Below are positions 43,712-53,743 of a stretch of 64,000 bases of DNA, piece by piece. Source of the stretch: Bradyrhizobium sp. 132. GTDB taxonomy: Bacteria; Pseudomonadota; Alphaproteobacteria; Rhizobiales; Xanthobacteraceae. Made by a program: the position numbers and the translations under genes. The notes below the pieces were generated by a model. It saw only the letters and a program-made list of their open reading frames with translations, was not told where the DNA came from and did not search any database. The stretch lies in assembly GCF_023074185.1 (NCBI RefSeq), contig NZ_JADPKY010000146.1, forward strand, positions 18,485 to 82,484, given 5' to 3'. The number at the start of each line of letters is the position of its first letter. Position 1 is the stretch's first letter.

Positions 43712-44428
43712 ATGTCCGGTCATTTGCGATTGTACTTCGCCAGCCTAGTCCTTGTTGGAGGTTTTTGGGCAGCGCCTGCGTCTTCCAATTCGCTTGCCGA
43801 CTTCTTCAATACTGCTACGTCCCAACCCACGGTAACCTCTCCGCCGCAAGCCGAATGCGTGCCGCGTCCCGGTACCTCGACCACCGGCGGACGGCATTGG
43901 GTCTACCGAACGGACGGTCACCGCAAATGCTGGTTCCTGGCCGAGGGCGTCGCGACGGTGAAGAAGCCCATTCGGGCTCGCATGGCCAAAGACCGCAGCG
44001 CCAGTTTGGACGAAAACGGGACCACGCAGACCAGGCGGCGCGCGGTCGTTGATGCGCGCGCGGAGTTGCTGCGCTCCGCACCGCCCGAGCAATCTCAGCC
44101 GCCTGTACCTGGAATGAAGGTAGCTGATGCCGCTTCCGATCTCTTCACGGGCCTCACCCTGATGTCGGCGGTCCCCATTGTCGATCTTCCCAGCAACCAG
44201 CTCACGCCCGAACACTCCATGCCCAGCCGAGTCGACGTTGGGCAGCTTCTCCCCGCCGCGTCCGCCGACCCACCTCAAGTTATACCGCTGCGCGTGCGCA
44301 CTGCAGAGACGCGCGACGAAGCCCGCAGCTGGACGGCCTGGTTTGGTGTGCTGCTGATGACGCTTGGCGGCCTCTCGCTCTTAAGCTCGAGCCGCACGCT
44401 TCGGTACGCGGTGAGATTACGCCACTGA
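43712..44428 (+). CDS. Exported/membrane hypothetical protein
   Basis: 238 residues from the ATG at 43712 (GGGAG seven bases upstream). A signal or anchor segment (LYFASLVLVGGFWAAPASS) starts it. A small conserved-looking part follows (GTSTTGGRHWVYRTDGHRKC, then WFLAEGVATVKKP), then a long polar region and a C-terminal membrane segment (WFGVLLMTLGGLSLLSSS) with a basic end. It is probably held in the inner membrane with a periplasmic loop. I recall similar Bradyrhizobium proteins; the function is unknown. Confidence 0.7.
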   Translation: MSGHLRLYFASLVLVGGFWAAPASSNSLADFFNTATSQPTVTSPPQAECVPRPGTSTTGGRHWVYRTDGHRKCWFLAEGVATVKKPIRARMAKDRSASLDENGTTQTRRRAVVDARAELLRSAPPEQSQPPVPGMKVADAASDLFTGLTLMSAVPIVDLPSNQLTPEHSMPSRVDVGQLLPAASADPPQVIPLRVRTAETRDEARSWTAWFGVLLMTLGGLSLLSSSRTLRYAVRLRH

Positions 44429-44594
44429 GGTAGCGAGATACGAGGTACTGCCGCCGCGCGATCGATGGGATTCCAGGGACCAGTATAGCGGAACTGCCAC
44501 ACGTACAAAGGTTCCGTACGCCGCACTTAATTTGGCACTGCCTTAGACGGACATTCGACTACGATGATGGTCGCCCTTTGGATGGGCCTGCATC

Positions 44595-44786
44595 ATGCGG
44601 TACAAAGTGTTCGTGGTGGACGGCAGCCGGCAAGTGATCTGCGCTGCAAAGCTCGACTGCATTGACGAGCAAGCGGCGAGACGCCGAGCCGAGCAAATGC
44701 ATGACGAGCACGACGTTGAGCTTTGGGAAGGCGATCGACTTGTTGCCGTGTTCCGAAGTGCAACGTCGAATGAAAGTCGGAGCTAA
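44595..44786 (+). CDS. Small hypothetical protein, distant paralogue of the HYRAYLLD pair
   Basis: 63 residues: MRYKVFVVDGSRQVICAAKL, then DEQAARRRAEQMHDEHDVEL and WEGDRLVAVFRS. It shares the core pattern with the proteins at 30144 and 34479 (Y-x-x-x-x-x-D, DEQxAR, V/I-EL-W, R-x-VAVF) but lacks their tail. The conserved core suggests a real small domain family. The function is unknown. Confidence 0.65.
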   Translation: MRYKVFVVDGSRQVICAAKLDCIDEQAARRRAEQMHDEHDVELWEGDRLVAVFRSATSNESRS

Positions 44787-45023
44787 TGCGCGGTCCCGAA
44801 TAGACGGCCGGTCTCGTCGCCGAGTTAGTTCGAGCGTTGTGGGGCACCCCGGCCCGTCTGGTTGCCGACACGTCGCAGCGACGTCGTCGCCGAGCCTCGC
44901 TACTGCGGGGATGAAGGCGCCAGTCCTCTTTCAAAATAGTGGCAGATGCGAGGAACGCGGGCAATCCGTCCATCGAATCGCGCGAGTGAGCCAACGCGGG
45001 TCAACCTTCGGACCGCCGGGTCT

Positions 45024-45197
45024 CTAAACGGCTCTTGCTCCGCCGCTCGCTTTGGTACGCCGTCTTCTGCCGATTGTTCTTGCTTCTACATGTCGGAGCT
45101 TACGTCGAAGCTTCTCCACCTGTCTAAGCTCCTCCAGAAGCGCCTGGTGCCGTTCGCTCAGAACAGCACTAGAGAAAATCGGACGCGTACTCGACAT
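45024..45197 (-). CDS. Small basic helical protein
   Basis: 57 residues from the ATG at 45197 (GAGGC seven bases upstream): SSAVLSERHQALLEELRQVE, then KLRRKLRHVEARTIGRRRRT. A short coiled coil with a basic end. The function is unknown. Confidence 0.5.
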   Translation of the reverse strand: MSSTRPIFSSAVLSERHQALLEELRQVEKLRRKLRHVEARTIGRRRRTKASGGARAV

Positions 45198-45269
45198 CAC
45201 ATGCCTCAGAAAATGACTTGAAGTAAGAAGTCGACGAAAAGCGAAAGACAAAGGACACTCGACCGAAGC

Positions 45270-45407
45270 TCAATGAGCTGAAGCCGCAGCCGCCAGATGC
45301 TCCCAGTACTCTGCCTCTGCAAGCAGTTTCCAGCTTCTCTCAGGTTGGAGTGCGGCAGTCTGTCGGCAAAGCAGCGCCATTGCACGAAGGCGGCGGGCAG
45401 CTTCCAT
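45270..45407 (-). CDS. 45-residue RRLRAM-type protein
   Basis: The protein reads MEAARRLRAMALLCRQTAAL, then QPERSWKLLAEAEYWEHLAA. It is amphipathic and probably folds as two helices. GGGAGG is a few bases before the ATG. The same signature forms the start of the broken fused gene at 27948-28483, which supports this as a real gene. The function is unknown. Confidence 0.65.
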   Translation of the reverse strand: MEAARRLRAMALLCRQTAALQPERSWKLLAEAEYWEHLAAAASAH

Positions 45408-46269
45408 TTCAACCTCCCATGTTCTCCCCAAACATATTTTTCAATTTTGAGATGGAGTCATCATGATTATATGCAATAATCAAATTTATCGTTTAACGGC
45501 GGTCAATTTGGTTCCCTTGGTAAGCTGACCGGGAACTGGTTCGGTTTAAGCTTCACATCGATTTCGAATGCTTGCTCGCAGGGAACCTGTTGCGCGGTAA
45601 AGCGAACGAGAAACGTGCGCGGGCAGCAACACGAGAAGCGAAGCTTCGTGCGCGAGCATCGCAATGTCAGAAATCCCAACCGAGGACTCTTCTCGCCGCC
45701 CTCCAGGGCACGTGCGCCGGCTACCGAGCCATAACCCAGCAGTTGGGTTGCGTCAGCGGTCTGGCTACGCGCCTGGCTCTTAGAGCGCACCACCATTGAG
45801 TTCCGCGATGGTCTCAAGCTCTGGAACGTGCGCCCGGGCGACAAGCTGACCCGATGAGGATGACCAGCATCACATTGAAAGCCAAGTTCGCCGCTTCACG
45901 GCGGGCCCGGATCGCGTCGGATGCGCAAGTTAATAATCACAGGTTGGCGCAACGTGTTGCGAGACTGTTGCTTTCATGCCTCGTCTTCGCAGACAGGCTG
46001 AGTTTGGCTCCAGCTGGCTCCCTGCGACTGTCGATCCATGCGGACCGAGTGCATCTGGGAGACAAGCCGTAAAATTCCGTTGTCGCCTCGCAAGGAGGGG
46101 CGCAAGAGCCTCTTTGTTTTTGATTTCGATGCATTAATCATTAAATTTGACGAATAAATAAAAAATGGACTGGCGCTTTAATCTAAATAGATTTGATTTG
46201 ATCAGGAGGGGATGATCGTGGCGCTTCTTGATCACGGTTGTCGCTTCTGAAGCCGCGAATATTGCAGAA
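45408..46269. other. 862-bp stretch with an AT-rich segment, no supported gene
   Basis: A frame ending near 45857 reads ERTTIEFRDGLKLWNVRPGD, which looks like the end of a protein, but it has no start. An AT-rich patch spans about 46130-46210. It is followed by a strong ribosome binding site (AGGAGGGG) and an ATG at 46212 that gives only 12 codons (MIVALLDHGCRF). Confidence 0.4.
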
Positions 46270-47040
46270 TCAATAATTGCCAACGTGGACGGTCAAGCAC
46301 CGGCCACAATGGGCAGGGGGAACCGCTAGTTCTTTTGCGTAACTTGGCAGGGATTGTCGCTGGCGGCCTATCGCCGTCCGAGCGAGCGCTAGCAATTTGC
46401 GTGAATTGATTTTGCGGTGACGCTCTCTGCTCTGCATTGGCAGACGAGGGTTGCGAATGACGTGCACGCATTTTGTAGCAATGTTCGGCCGGGCTCGCGC
46501 AATTTCGAATTCGTTTTCGTCAACTTGCGATCGTTCGATCCAGCCAGGTTTGCGGTTTGCAAACATGGCGGCTGTCAGGCGCGCGACCGTGCACACGACA
46601 TCCGCTCGCGAGCTCGGAGCGACTCTAGCCCCAAACAGGCTTGAGCGGCACATGTTCTCTTTGCGCATTTTCGAGTGCGAAAGCGGTCGCGGCATTTCGC
46701 TTCCCTGCAGGGCGGCGTAAAGGCTGTGAATCAGCACGGGCTTGGCGCTCTGCTTTGCCAGTTCGCCAATGACTTCCGTCGCTACCAGTTCGATCTGCGA
46801 CAATGCGGCGGCAAATCTAACGCCATACCCGCCAAAACGTCCGGTGATGAGAACCCCATCCACATTCGTGTCCTCAAGCAGTGCCTTCGCGCAGGCGGCG
46901 AAGACGGAAGGATCCGCATCCGTGCCGCCGGCGACGTCAACCGGGTTTCCGAGCGAAGCTGCCGCCGGCAGCAGTTTCGCGAGCTTCTCAATGGTTTGAG
47001 CGGACAGCGTCGCCAGCGCCAAAGCACTCGGTGTCATCAT
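46270..47040 (-). pseudogene. Fragment of an NDP-forming acyl-CoA synthetase (CoA-ligase domain)
   Basis: The readable part (MMTPSALALATLSAQTIEKL, ASLGNPVDVAGGTDADPSVF, DTNVDGVLITGRFGGYGVRF, AKPVLIHSLYAALQ) matches the second CoA-ligase domain of ADP-forming acetyl-CoA synthetases. The complete enzyme has several hundred residues on both sides. Here the N-terminal CoA-binding domain and the C-terminal ATP-grasp domain are missing, and the last 100 codons look random. I count it as a leftover. It lies just left of the GH17 gene on the same strand. Confidence 0.6.
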
Positions 47041-47111
47041 TCCACCAATGCTGCTCAGCCGTGCAGACCAGGTGATCGACTGACGTCTGGTATTGGCCCG
47101 AAGGGGAAGAC

Positions 47112-48725
47112 TCAAGCGCGCGCCCGCCACAGCGTAACCGCAAGCAATATATAGGCAGCACAAGTCCACAGCGACTGCCAATTGTCCGGCCCTTCGCTAA
47201 GCGCCGCATAGATGGCTGCCACCAAGAATACGCCGGCAAATATCGCTTCCGCCATGGGGCGGATTCCTTTCTTGGGGCCATTGAGCTGTGTCATAGCCGC
47301 AAAAGGGACCGCCGCCATAGTGAGGGCCGCAAAAGGAAAATCCTTTTCGCGCGGGTCAAACATGAAGCCCAGCGCGGTCTCCGTGCCGATCACGATGGTT
47401 ACGATCAAGATCCATCCGTGCATGATCGCCAGCACCGATGAGGTGCGGTAGTCCTTCGGACCCAGCAATTCCAGAAATGTGGGCGGTGCGCGCCCTGACA
47501 TCAGGGCGTTGGCGCCGAACAGCGGCGAGGCAGTTGCCGCCACCAGAAGTGCGCCCCACAGAAGCCAGCTGCCCGCGTCGTAGCTTTCATAGAACACCTT
47601 TTGAGCGGCCCCCCCAAACAGGACTCCGGCGGTGGTTGCCGATATTCCGACCGCAAACCATGAGACGAGCCGGGGCTGCGAGAGCTTCCGGCGCGAGGTC
47701 AGCCATGCAGCGCCGAACACCAGGATCGCCAGCGCCATTCCGCTGCTCATTTGCAGTTTCCAGAGCGGATAATTGCTGACAGGGATGCCGGGCGGATATT
47801 TCAGCGTGCGCTGCGCGGAATCAAATAAGCCCCACGATCCGCCGACGGTGCCCTCGAACTCATGCTTCCACAATTCATCATACGCCTCGAACAGGTTGAC
47901 GCGGAAATTCTCGCGCCGGGCAAGATCGAGAACCTCCGAGATCACCCGCGCCTGATTGGTGCGCGACGGTAGCGCCGAACCGCGCATCCGCCCTTCGCTC
48001 GGCCAACCTGTTTCTCCGATCAGGATTTCCTTGCCCGGAAACGCCGACGCCACCTGCTCTCGGACGGCGTCGACGTGAGCAGCGGCAGATTTCGCCGGGA
48101 CCGGGACGTTTTCCCAATATGGCAGGATATGAACGGTGACGAAGTCGACGGCGTCATCGAGTTCCCGATAGCGCAGCCAGTACTCCCAGACGTCGGAATA
48201 GGTGACGGGGACCGTCACTTGTGCCCTGACCGAGCGGATTAAGGCAGCAAGGTCGGAAGGCGTCATCTTCCGATGCAACAGAACCTCGTTGCCCACAACG
48301 AGTGCGGTGATGGTTTCCGGATATTGCTGGGCGAGGCGTATGCCCGTCAATATCTGTGCCGCGTTCTTCTGTCGGTCCCTATCGAGCCAAATTCCCTGAA
48401 TGACTTTCAGCCCCACCTTGGACGCAAATTCGGGGATCTGATCGAGACCGAGATCAGTCGCATAGGTGCGGATACAGTCGGTTATTTTGGCAAGCTGGGC
48501 GAGATCTTCCGCGATCTGGTCCCGCGGCACTGGTGTCGGCGACTCTGACGTTTGGTTGTTGCGGAAGGGCGCGTAGGATATGCATTGCAGTTTGGCATTC
48601 GGATCGATCGGTGCGCGCGCCAAGTTGATCGGTATGGCCAGCCACCACCACGCCGCGGCGATCGCACCTAGGGATATGATGAGAAGCGCCAGAGGCGTGC
48701 GAAGCGAAATAGTTTGACCCTCCAA
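47112..48725 (-). CDS. GH17-family glycosyl hydrolase/transglycosylase with C-terminal membrane domain
   Basis: 537 residues. A membrane anchor comes first, then a GH17 catalytic domain (about 45-310). The acid/base Glu lies in ALVVGNEVLLHRK and the nucleophile Glu in ILIGETGWPSEGR, both intact. Six or more membrane segments make up the last 200 residues. GH17 enzymes act on beta-1,3-glucans; membrane-bound rhizobial members are linked to cyclic beta-1,3;1,6-glucans. The start used is a TTG at 48725 with a weak ribosome binding site, so the true start may be a little downstream. Confidence 0.85.
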   Translation of the reverse strand: MEGQTISLRTPLALLIISLGAIAAAWWWLAIPINLARAPIDPNAKLQCISYAPFRNNQTSESPTPVPRDQIAEDLAQLAKITDCIRTYATDLGLDQIPEFASKVGLKVIQGIWLDRDRQKNAAQILTGIRLAQQYPETITALVVGNEVLLHRKMTPSDLAALIRSVRAQVTVPVTYSDVWEYWLRYRELDDAVDFVTVHILPYWENVPVPAKSAAAHVDAVREQVASAFPGKEILIGETGWPSEGRMRGSALPSRTNQARVISEVLDLARRENFRVNLFEAYDELWKHEFEGTVGGSWGLFDSAQRTLKYPPGIPVSNYPLWKLQMSSGMALAILVFGAAWLTSRRKLSQPRLVSWFAVGISATTAGVLFGGAAQKVFYESYDAGSWLLWGALLVAATASPLFGANALMSGRAPPTFLELLGPKDYRTSSVLAIMHGWILIVTIVIGTETALGFMFDPREKDFPFAALTMAAVPFAAMTQLNGPKKGIRPMAEAIFAGVFLVAAIYAALSEGPDNWQSLWTCAAYILLAVTLWRARA

Positions 48726-49442
48726 CGTAGAGATCGTCGGTCAAAAGGCATGCTGTCGTGACCCGACAACAACAGAAATCATCGTCCGCCGGTACCTACT
48801 TGACTGTGAAAGCTGCTGCCAGATTGTCCGTGCCGCAAGAGGCGAGTCAACATCCACGAAGGCCTTAAGGCTACCGCAGGGCAGGGCAGGTAGAAATAAT
48901 CTTCGCCATCTCCCGAGATAGCCTTCGGGGAACGGCAGCAGAGTGGCCTTTCTCTGACGGTCGCCGTGCCGGCTAACGAACGTCGCCTATTGGCCCGTCT
49001 AGACGTGCCGGCCCGATCTGACCACGTCCGCTTATCCGCCGACTTTCCGCCAGCATAATAGCGCCGGCAGCCACCGGGACAATGACGAGGACCGTGGCAA
49101 GCGCCTCCGCCGAGGCCAGGGTGTCGTACCGGTCTGTTCCAAAGCTCAAGCATACGCTGGCCTCTAGCGACGCACGCCCACCAACGATGAATGCACTCTG
49201 TCGAAAGGACGTACGTTCGCGCACAAAGTACGATGCTACGTTTCGTCGCGTGCGTTTTGATCGCGCGGCAACATGACCAATGCCGGGCGCCGGAATATTG
49301 AGCGAAGTAGTTGCGGTCACCGCGCAGTAAGATCGCCCGCGGCTATGTCGAAGATGTTGACCGACTGTGAAGTAGTTTACATCCCTGTATTCTTGGCCCG
49401 GGCTAATGTGGCGAAGGCTTCTTACTTTGAAGGAGGCATCCG
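48726..49442. other. 717-bp stretch without a supported gene
   Basis: Frames on both strands overlap and have shadow-like composition. No repeat is seen. Confidence 0.35.
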
Positions 49443-49649
49443 ATGCACACCGCAATCAAATGGAACTCCCGATATAACGCTCGCGAATGGGTGACGATGG
49501 CTGGGACGCTCGTCGTTCAACTCCGCGCACTGAATGCAAACCGACAGAAGGGTGAAAGCAAGTCAAGGCGGCCACTCTGGAAACACTTCGACGACACCCA
49601 TCATTGGGACTCAACCGCGGAGGAATGGGTCCCCGACCATGATCGGTGA
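49443..49649 (+). CDS. Small hypothetical protein with a strong ribosome binding site
   Basis: 68 residues: MHTAIKWNSRYNAREWVTMA, then GTLVVQLRALNANRQKGESK and a Trp/Asp-rich end (HHWDSTAEEWVPDHD). GAAGGAGG lies seven bases before the ATG, the best such site in this part of the window. The composition is unusual and no family is recognised. Confidence 0.55.
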   Translation: MHTAIKWNSRYNAREWVTMAGTLVVQLRALNANRQKGESKSRRPLWKHFDDTHHWDSTAEEWVPDHDR

Positions 49650-50344
49650 TGGTGCAGCCTTACCGGCCTAGGCCGCGAAGCTGAGCGAGCACAGGTATCG
49701 GACCGGCAATTCTCCCACTCGTAGGGAGGCTGAAGACGCGGCAGCCAAAGCTATCGATCACGGTTCGTGGCTCCGATCGCGGCATCGAGTGCCTTGCGTT
49801 CCGTGTAGTCTGAAATCGGCGCAGTGTTGCTCGCGTCCGTTCGAGGCGGCGGCGTGGTCAGGATCAGGCGTGGTTTGAGCGGAAGCGCCTCAAGGGCGGC
49901 CTTAAGCGTCGTGACCTGCGGCATAAATTTGCGAGCGTTGTCGCAATGGCGAAGGACCTTGCGGCCCGGACCGTCCTGGCCGCGGCGTCAACTATTTTTG
50001 GGAGGAGTTTGCCAGCTATGTGCAGGCTCGCTACAAAACGCAGCAGCTGCGCGTCGAAGGCTTAGCTGCGCAGGGCAGCCGCGTCGATTGCGGCTTCTGC
50101 CATCCGGAACGGCCGAGAGCCGAATAGCGTGGAGTCCGTTAAGAGCGCTTATCGGACGTCAGCGGCGCGTTGCGCAAGGACCGCAATGACCCTTAACAGA
50201 CATCGCGCTTGGCGGCGTTCACTTTTCGCCTGGGCCACTATGTTACATTGGGAAGAAGTCCGGTGATCGGCGCTTCGGTCGACAGATGTGCCTTCGCAAG
50301 CCTCTCTAATGTGCTATTCTCATCGTATAAGCCATAGGTATACC
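49650..50344. other. Stretch with a cysteine-rich open frame but no confident gene
   Basis: In 49927-50127 a plus-strand frame reads CERCRNGEGPCGPDRPGRGV, then NYFWEEFASYVQARYKTQQL and VDCGFCHPERPRAE before TAG. The two CxxC pairs look like a zinc ribbon, but no usual start codon is available after the upstream stop. It is probably a remnant. Confidence 0.4.
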
Positions 50345-53300
50345 ATGACCGGTATTGCAGAGTGGCTAGCATCGATCGGTTTGGGCGAGTACGCCGAGCG
50401 ATTCCGCGAAAACGCCATCGACCTCTCGGTCGTTCGAGATCTCACGGAGCAGGATCTAAAAGATTTGGGCGTCCTGCTTGGGCATCGCCGCAAGATGCTG
50501 CGCGCGATCGTAGAACTTCAGGGAGAGGTCCCGCGAAAGCCTCAAGTGGGCGCTAAGCCGGCGTCGGCGGACCCCGCCGGGCGGCGTCAGCTTACAGTCA
50601 TGTTTTGCGATTTGGTCGGCTCGTCGGCACTTTCGGCCCGCCTTGATCTGGAGGACCTGCGGGCCGTAATGGGCACCTATCACGGCTGCATCGCAGAGGT
50701 TGTTGCCCGGAATGAGGGCGTTATCGCGCGGTACATGGGAGATGGCGTGCTCGCCTATTTCGGCTATCCCCAGGCGCACGAGGATGATGCCGAACAGGCG
50801 ACACGCGCAGGGCTGGCGCTGGTCGATGCCGTAGCTAGCCTCCGGACAGACCCCGCCACCGAGCTGCAGGTTCGCGTTGGCATCGCTACCGGTATGGTGG
50901 TCGTGGGCGATTTGACCGGCGAAGGTTCAGCTCAAGAGCAGACGGTCATTGGCGAGACGCCGAACTTGGCTGCGCGCCTGCAGACCTTCGCCAATCCCGG
51001 TACCGTGCTGATTTCCGAAAGTACGCACCGGCTCACTGATGGGCATTTCGAACTCCGCAATCTCGGCCCTGTCGCGCTTAAAGGATGGGCGGAGCCAATG
51101 CCAGCCTGGCAGGTCCTGGGAACAACCGAAGTGGAAAGCCGCTTCGAGGCTCAGCACAAAACCCGATTGGCGCCGCCAATTGGGCGTGACGAGGAAATCG
51201 AGATGCTCTTGCGTCGCTGGCAGCACGCCAGGCGTGGCGAAGGTTGCGCGGTGATGCTCATCGGAGAGCCCGGTATCGGCAAGTCGCACATTGCGCTGGC
51301 GCTTGAGGAGCGGCTCGAGGCCGAACCGCATATCACGGTGCGCCAGTTCTGCTCGGCGCACCACACCAACAGTGCGCTGTATCCTTTCACCCGCCAGCTT
51401 GAACGCGCTGCCCGGTTCGAGCGGGGCGACCCGCCCGCAGAGAAGTTCGCTAAGCTCGAGGCTCTGCTCGTGCGGGCTGATGCCGACCGCGTGTTGCTAC
51501 CTCTGGCCAACCTTCTGTCGCTACCACCAAGTGAGCGCTACCGCATTCCAGAGCTGAGCCCGCAGAAGCGCAAGGAGATGACATTGGCGGCGCTTTTGAC
51601 TCAGCTCAATCTCTTGGCGGAGCGACAGCCCGTGTTCGTCATTGTGGAGGATGTCCATTGGGCAGATCCGACGTCGCTGGAGCTGCTCACGATGACCTTG
51701 GAACAGCTACCGCGGCTTCGGGTGCTGCTGCTCATCACCGCGAGGCCAGAGTTCACGCCGCCCTGGCCAGGTCATGCGCATGTGACCACGATCTCGCTCA
51801 CGCGGCTGAACCGACGCAACGGGGCGGCGCTAATCGAGCGCGTCACCGCCGGCAAGACGCTCCCGGAAGAGGTAATGGAGCAGATCCTCGCCCGCACCGA
51901 TGGCGTGCCCCTATTCGTGGAGGAACTGACAAAGACTGTGCTCGAAACCGGGCTATTACATGAGCAGGGCGATCACTACATCCTCAACCGTCCTCTACCC
52001 CCGATGGCGATTCCGACAAGTTTGCACGCATCGCTGATGGCGAGGCTCGATCGATTGGCTCCGGTGAGGGAGGTGGCTCAGATCGGCGCTGTGGTGGGTC
52101 GCGAGTTCTCCTACGAACTGCTGAGCACCGTAGCCGGGTTGCCAAAAGAGAGACTTGAGGAGGCGCTTGCGCAGCTGGTTCGGTCGGAGTTGATATTCTG
52201 CCGGGGCGAGATACCCCAGGCGGTCTATACCTTCAAGCACGCGCTTGTGCGGGATGCTGCCTATTCGGGACTGCTGAAGAGCCGACGCGCAGCGCTGCAT
52301 GCCACGATCGCAGACGCCTTCGAGCAACGGTTCCCGGAAATTGTGGAGAATCAACCCGAAACTCTCGCGCACCATCTGAAGGAGGCCGGGCTGTTCCAAA
52401 AGGCGGAGGCATATTGGCTGCGCGCCGGCAAGAAGGCCGCTATGCGCTCGGCCAACCTGGAGGCCATCGCGCACTTGCAACGAGGTATCGAGGCCTCAGG
52501 CCATCTGCCCGACAGCGCGCGAAAGGACAGGTTGGAACTTGACTTCCAATTCGCTCTTGGGCCCTGCCTGATCGCTACTCAAGGACCAGCCTCGAACAAG
52601 GCGATGGCAACCTTTGCCCGCGCGCGTGAGCTGTGCGAGCGCCTTGGAGACCCTCCCGAGCAACTCCAGGTGATGTTCTGGTTGACCACCGCGAGCGTAA
52701 TGCGCGGTGAGTTGCCGGTGGCTGAGGAAACGATCGCCGCCCTGCTCCAACTCGCCGAAACGCGCGACGATCGACCGACGTTGCTCAATGCGATGCGCGG
52801 GCAGGGGATGATCCGCCTTTTCATGGGACGTCTGACCGGTGCCCATGAAGCGATCGAACGGGCCTACGATGCCTTTGAGGCGAGCAGCGAGGAGGATAGG
52901 CTGGCGGCACGTGTGGCCGGCCAGGATGCCGGCGTGGCTGACCTGGCGTTGATGTCGTGGGCGCTCTGGCTGCTCGGCCACGCTGATACGGCACTCACGC
53001 GAGTGAACGTCGCCATTCAGCGTGCCGACGCCATCAGTCATCCGCATTCGCAGGCGTATGCTTGTTACTATGCATGCATTCTTCACGCCCTTCGCGGCGA
53101 GTTCCTGACTGCGCAAGGTCATGCCGAACGCTGTATCGCCCTGTCGGAGGAGCATGGATTCCGGCAATGGCGCTTGGCGCGCGCTATTCGGGGCATATGC
53201 GTGGCGTCGCTCGAACCTTCACCCAGCGCACTCGGGGAGATCCGTGCCGCGTTGGACGAATATCACAGCGCGGGTTATCAGCTGGCCATCACCGCGCTCT

Positions 53301-53695
53301 ACGTGCTTTTGTGTCCGCCATTGTTGATTGGTCACGACTACGAGGCGGCGCTGGAATTGATCGAGCACGGCCTCGCTACAACGAGCCGAAATAGCGAACG
53401 AATTTTGGAGGCCGAATTGTATCGGCTGAAGGCGCGGGTGCTGGTCCTCCGCGGTGGACCAGACGTCGAAGCCGAAGCGCAGGCACTGCTCGAGCAGGCA
53501 ATAAATACGGCAAGAAGCCAACACGCCAAGACGCTTGAACTTCGAGCCGCAATGGACCGTGCCTCGCTGTGGATCGATCAGGGCAGACGCGAGGAAGCGC
53601 TCAATTTCCTCGCACCGGTTTATGGCAGCTTCACCGAAGGCTTCGAAACGCATGATCTAAAGGAGGCAAAGGTGCTTCTCGATGGGCTGCGGTAA
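50345..53695 (+). CDS. SAM-class III nucleotide cyclase-AAA ATPase-TPR signalling protein
   Basis: 1116 residues from the ATG at 50345. A SAM domain (about 1-60) reads IAEWLASIGLGEYAERFREN. The cyclase domain (about 85-255) has LTVMFCDLVGSSALSARLD with the first metal Asp and ARYMGDGVLAYFGYPQAHED with the second. An AAA-type ATPase (about 280-560) has Walker A MLIGEPGIGKSHIALALEE and Walker B FVIVEDVHWADP. The remainder (about 680-1116) is helical TPR-like repeats. Such proteins couple NTP hydrolysis and protein binding to cyclic nucleotide synthesis. It stands alone, and the ribosome binding site is weak. Confidence 0.9.
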   Translation: MTGIAEWLASIGLGEYAERFRENAIDLSVVRDLTEQDLKDLGVLLGHRRKMLRAIVELQGEVPRKPQVGAKPASADPAGRRQLTVMFCDLVGSSALSARLDLEDLRAVMGTYHGCIAEVVARNEGVIARYMGDGVLAYFGYPQAHEDDAEQATRAGLALVDAVASLRTDPATELQVRVGIATGMVVVGDLTGEGSAQEQTVIGETPNLAARLQTFANPGTVLISESTHRLTDGHFELRNLGPVALKGWAEPMPAWQVLGTTEVESRFEAQHKTRLAPPIGRDEEIEMLLRRWQHARRGEGCAVMLIGEPGIGKSHIALALEERLEAEPHITVRQFCSAHHTNSALYPFTRQLERAARFERGDPPAEKFAKLEALLVRADADRVLLPLANLLSLPPSERYRIPELSPQKRKEMTLAALLTQLNLLAERQPVFVIVEDVHWADPTSLELLTMTLEQLPRLRVLLLITARPEFTPPWPGHAHVTTISLTRLNRRNGAALIERVTAGKTLPEEVMEQILARTDGVPLFVEELTKTVLETGLLHEQGDHYILNRPLPPMAIPTSLHASLMARLDRLAPVREVAQIGAVVGREFSYELLSTVAGLPKERLEEALAQLVRSELIFCRGEIPQAVYTFKHALVRDAAYSGLLKSRRAALHATIADAFEQRFPEIVENQPETLAHHLKEAGLFQKAEAYWLRAGKKAAMRSANLEAIAHLQRGIEASGHLPDSARKDRLELDFQFALGPCLIATQGPASNKAMATFARARELCERLGDPPEQLQVMFWLTTASVMRGELPVAEETIAALLQLAETRDDRPTLLNAMRGQGMIRLFMGRLTGAHEAIERAYDAFEASSEEDRLAARVAGQDAGVADLALMSWALWLLGHADTALTRVNVAIQRADAISHPHSQAYACYYACILHALRGEFLTAQGHAERCIALSEEHGFRQWRLARAIRGICVASLEPSPSALGEIRAALDEYHSAGYQLAITALYVLLCPPLLIGHDYEAALELIEHGLATTSRNSERILEAELYRLKARVLVLRGGPDVEAEAQALLEQAINTARSQHAKTLELRAAMDRASLWIDQGRREEALNFLAPVYGSFTEGFETHDLKEAKVLLDGLR

Positions 53696-53743
53696 TCAAA
53701 CCGGGACAACGCATGCCCACATTTAAATCGCAACGCGATCTGC

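Noticed and set aside
45503..45844. 113-codon minus-strand frame
   Set aside because: No ribosome binding site or family pattern; the plus strand has a competing protein-like ending (ERTTIEFRDGLKLWNV).
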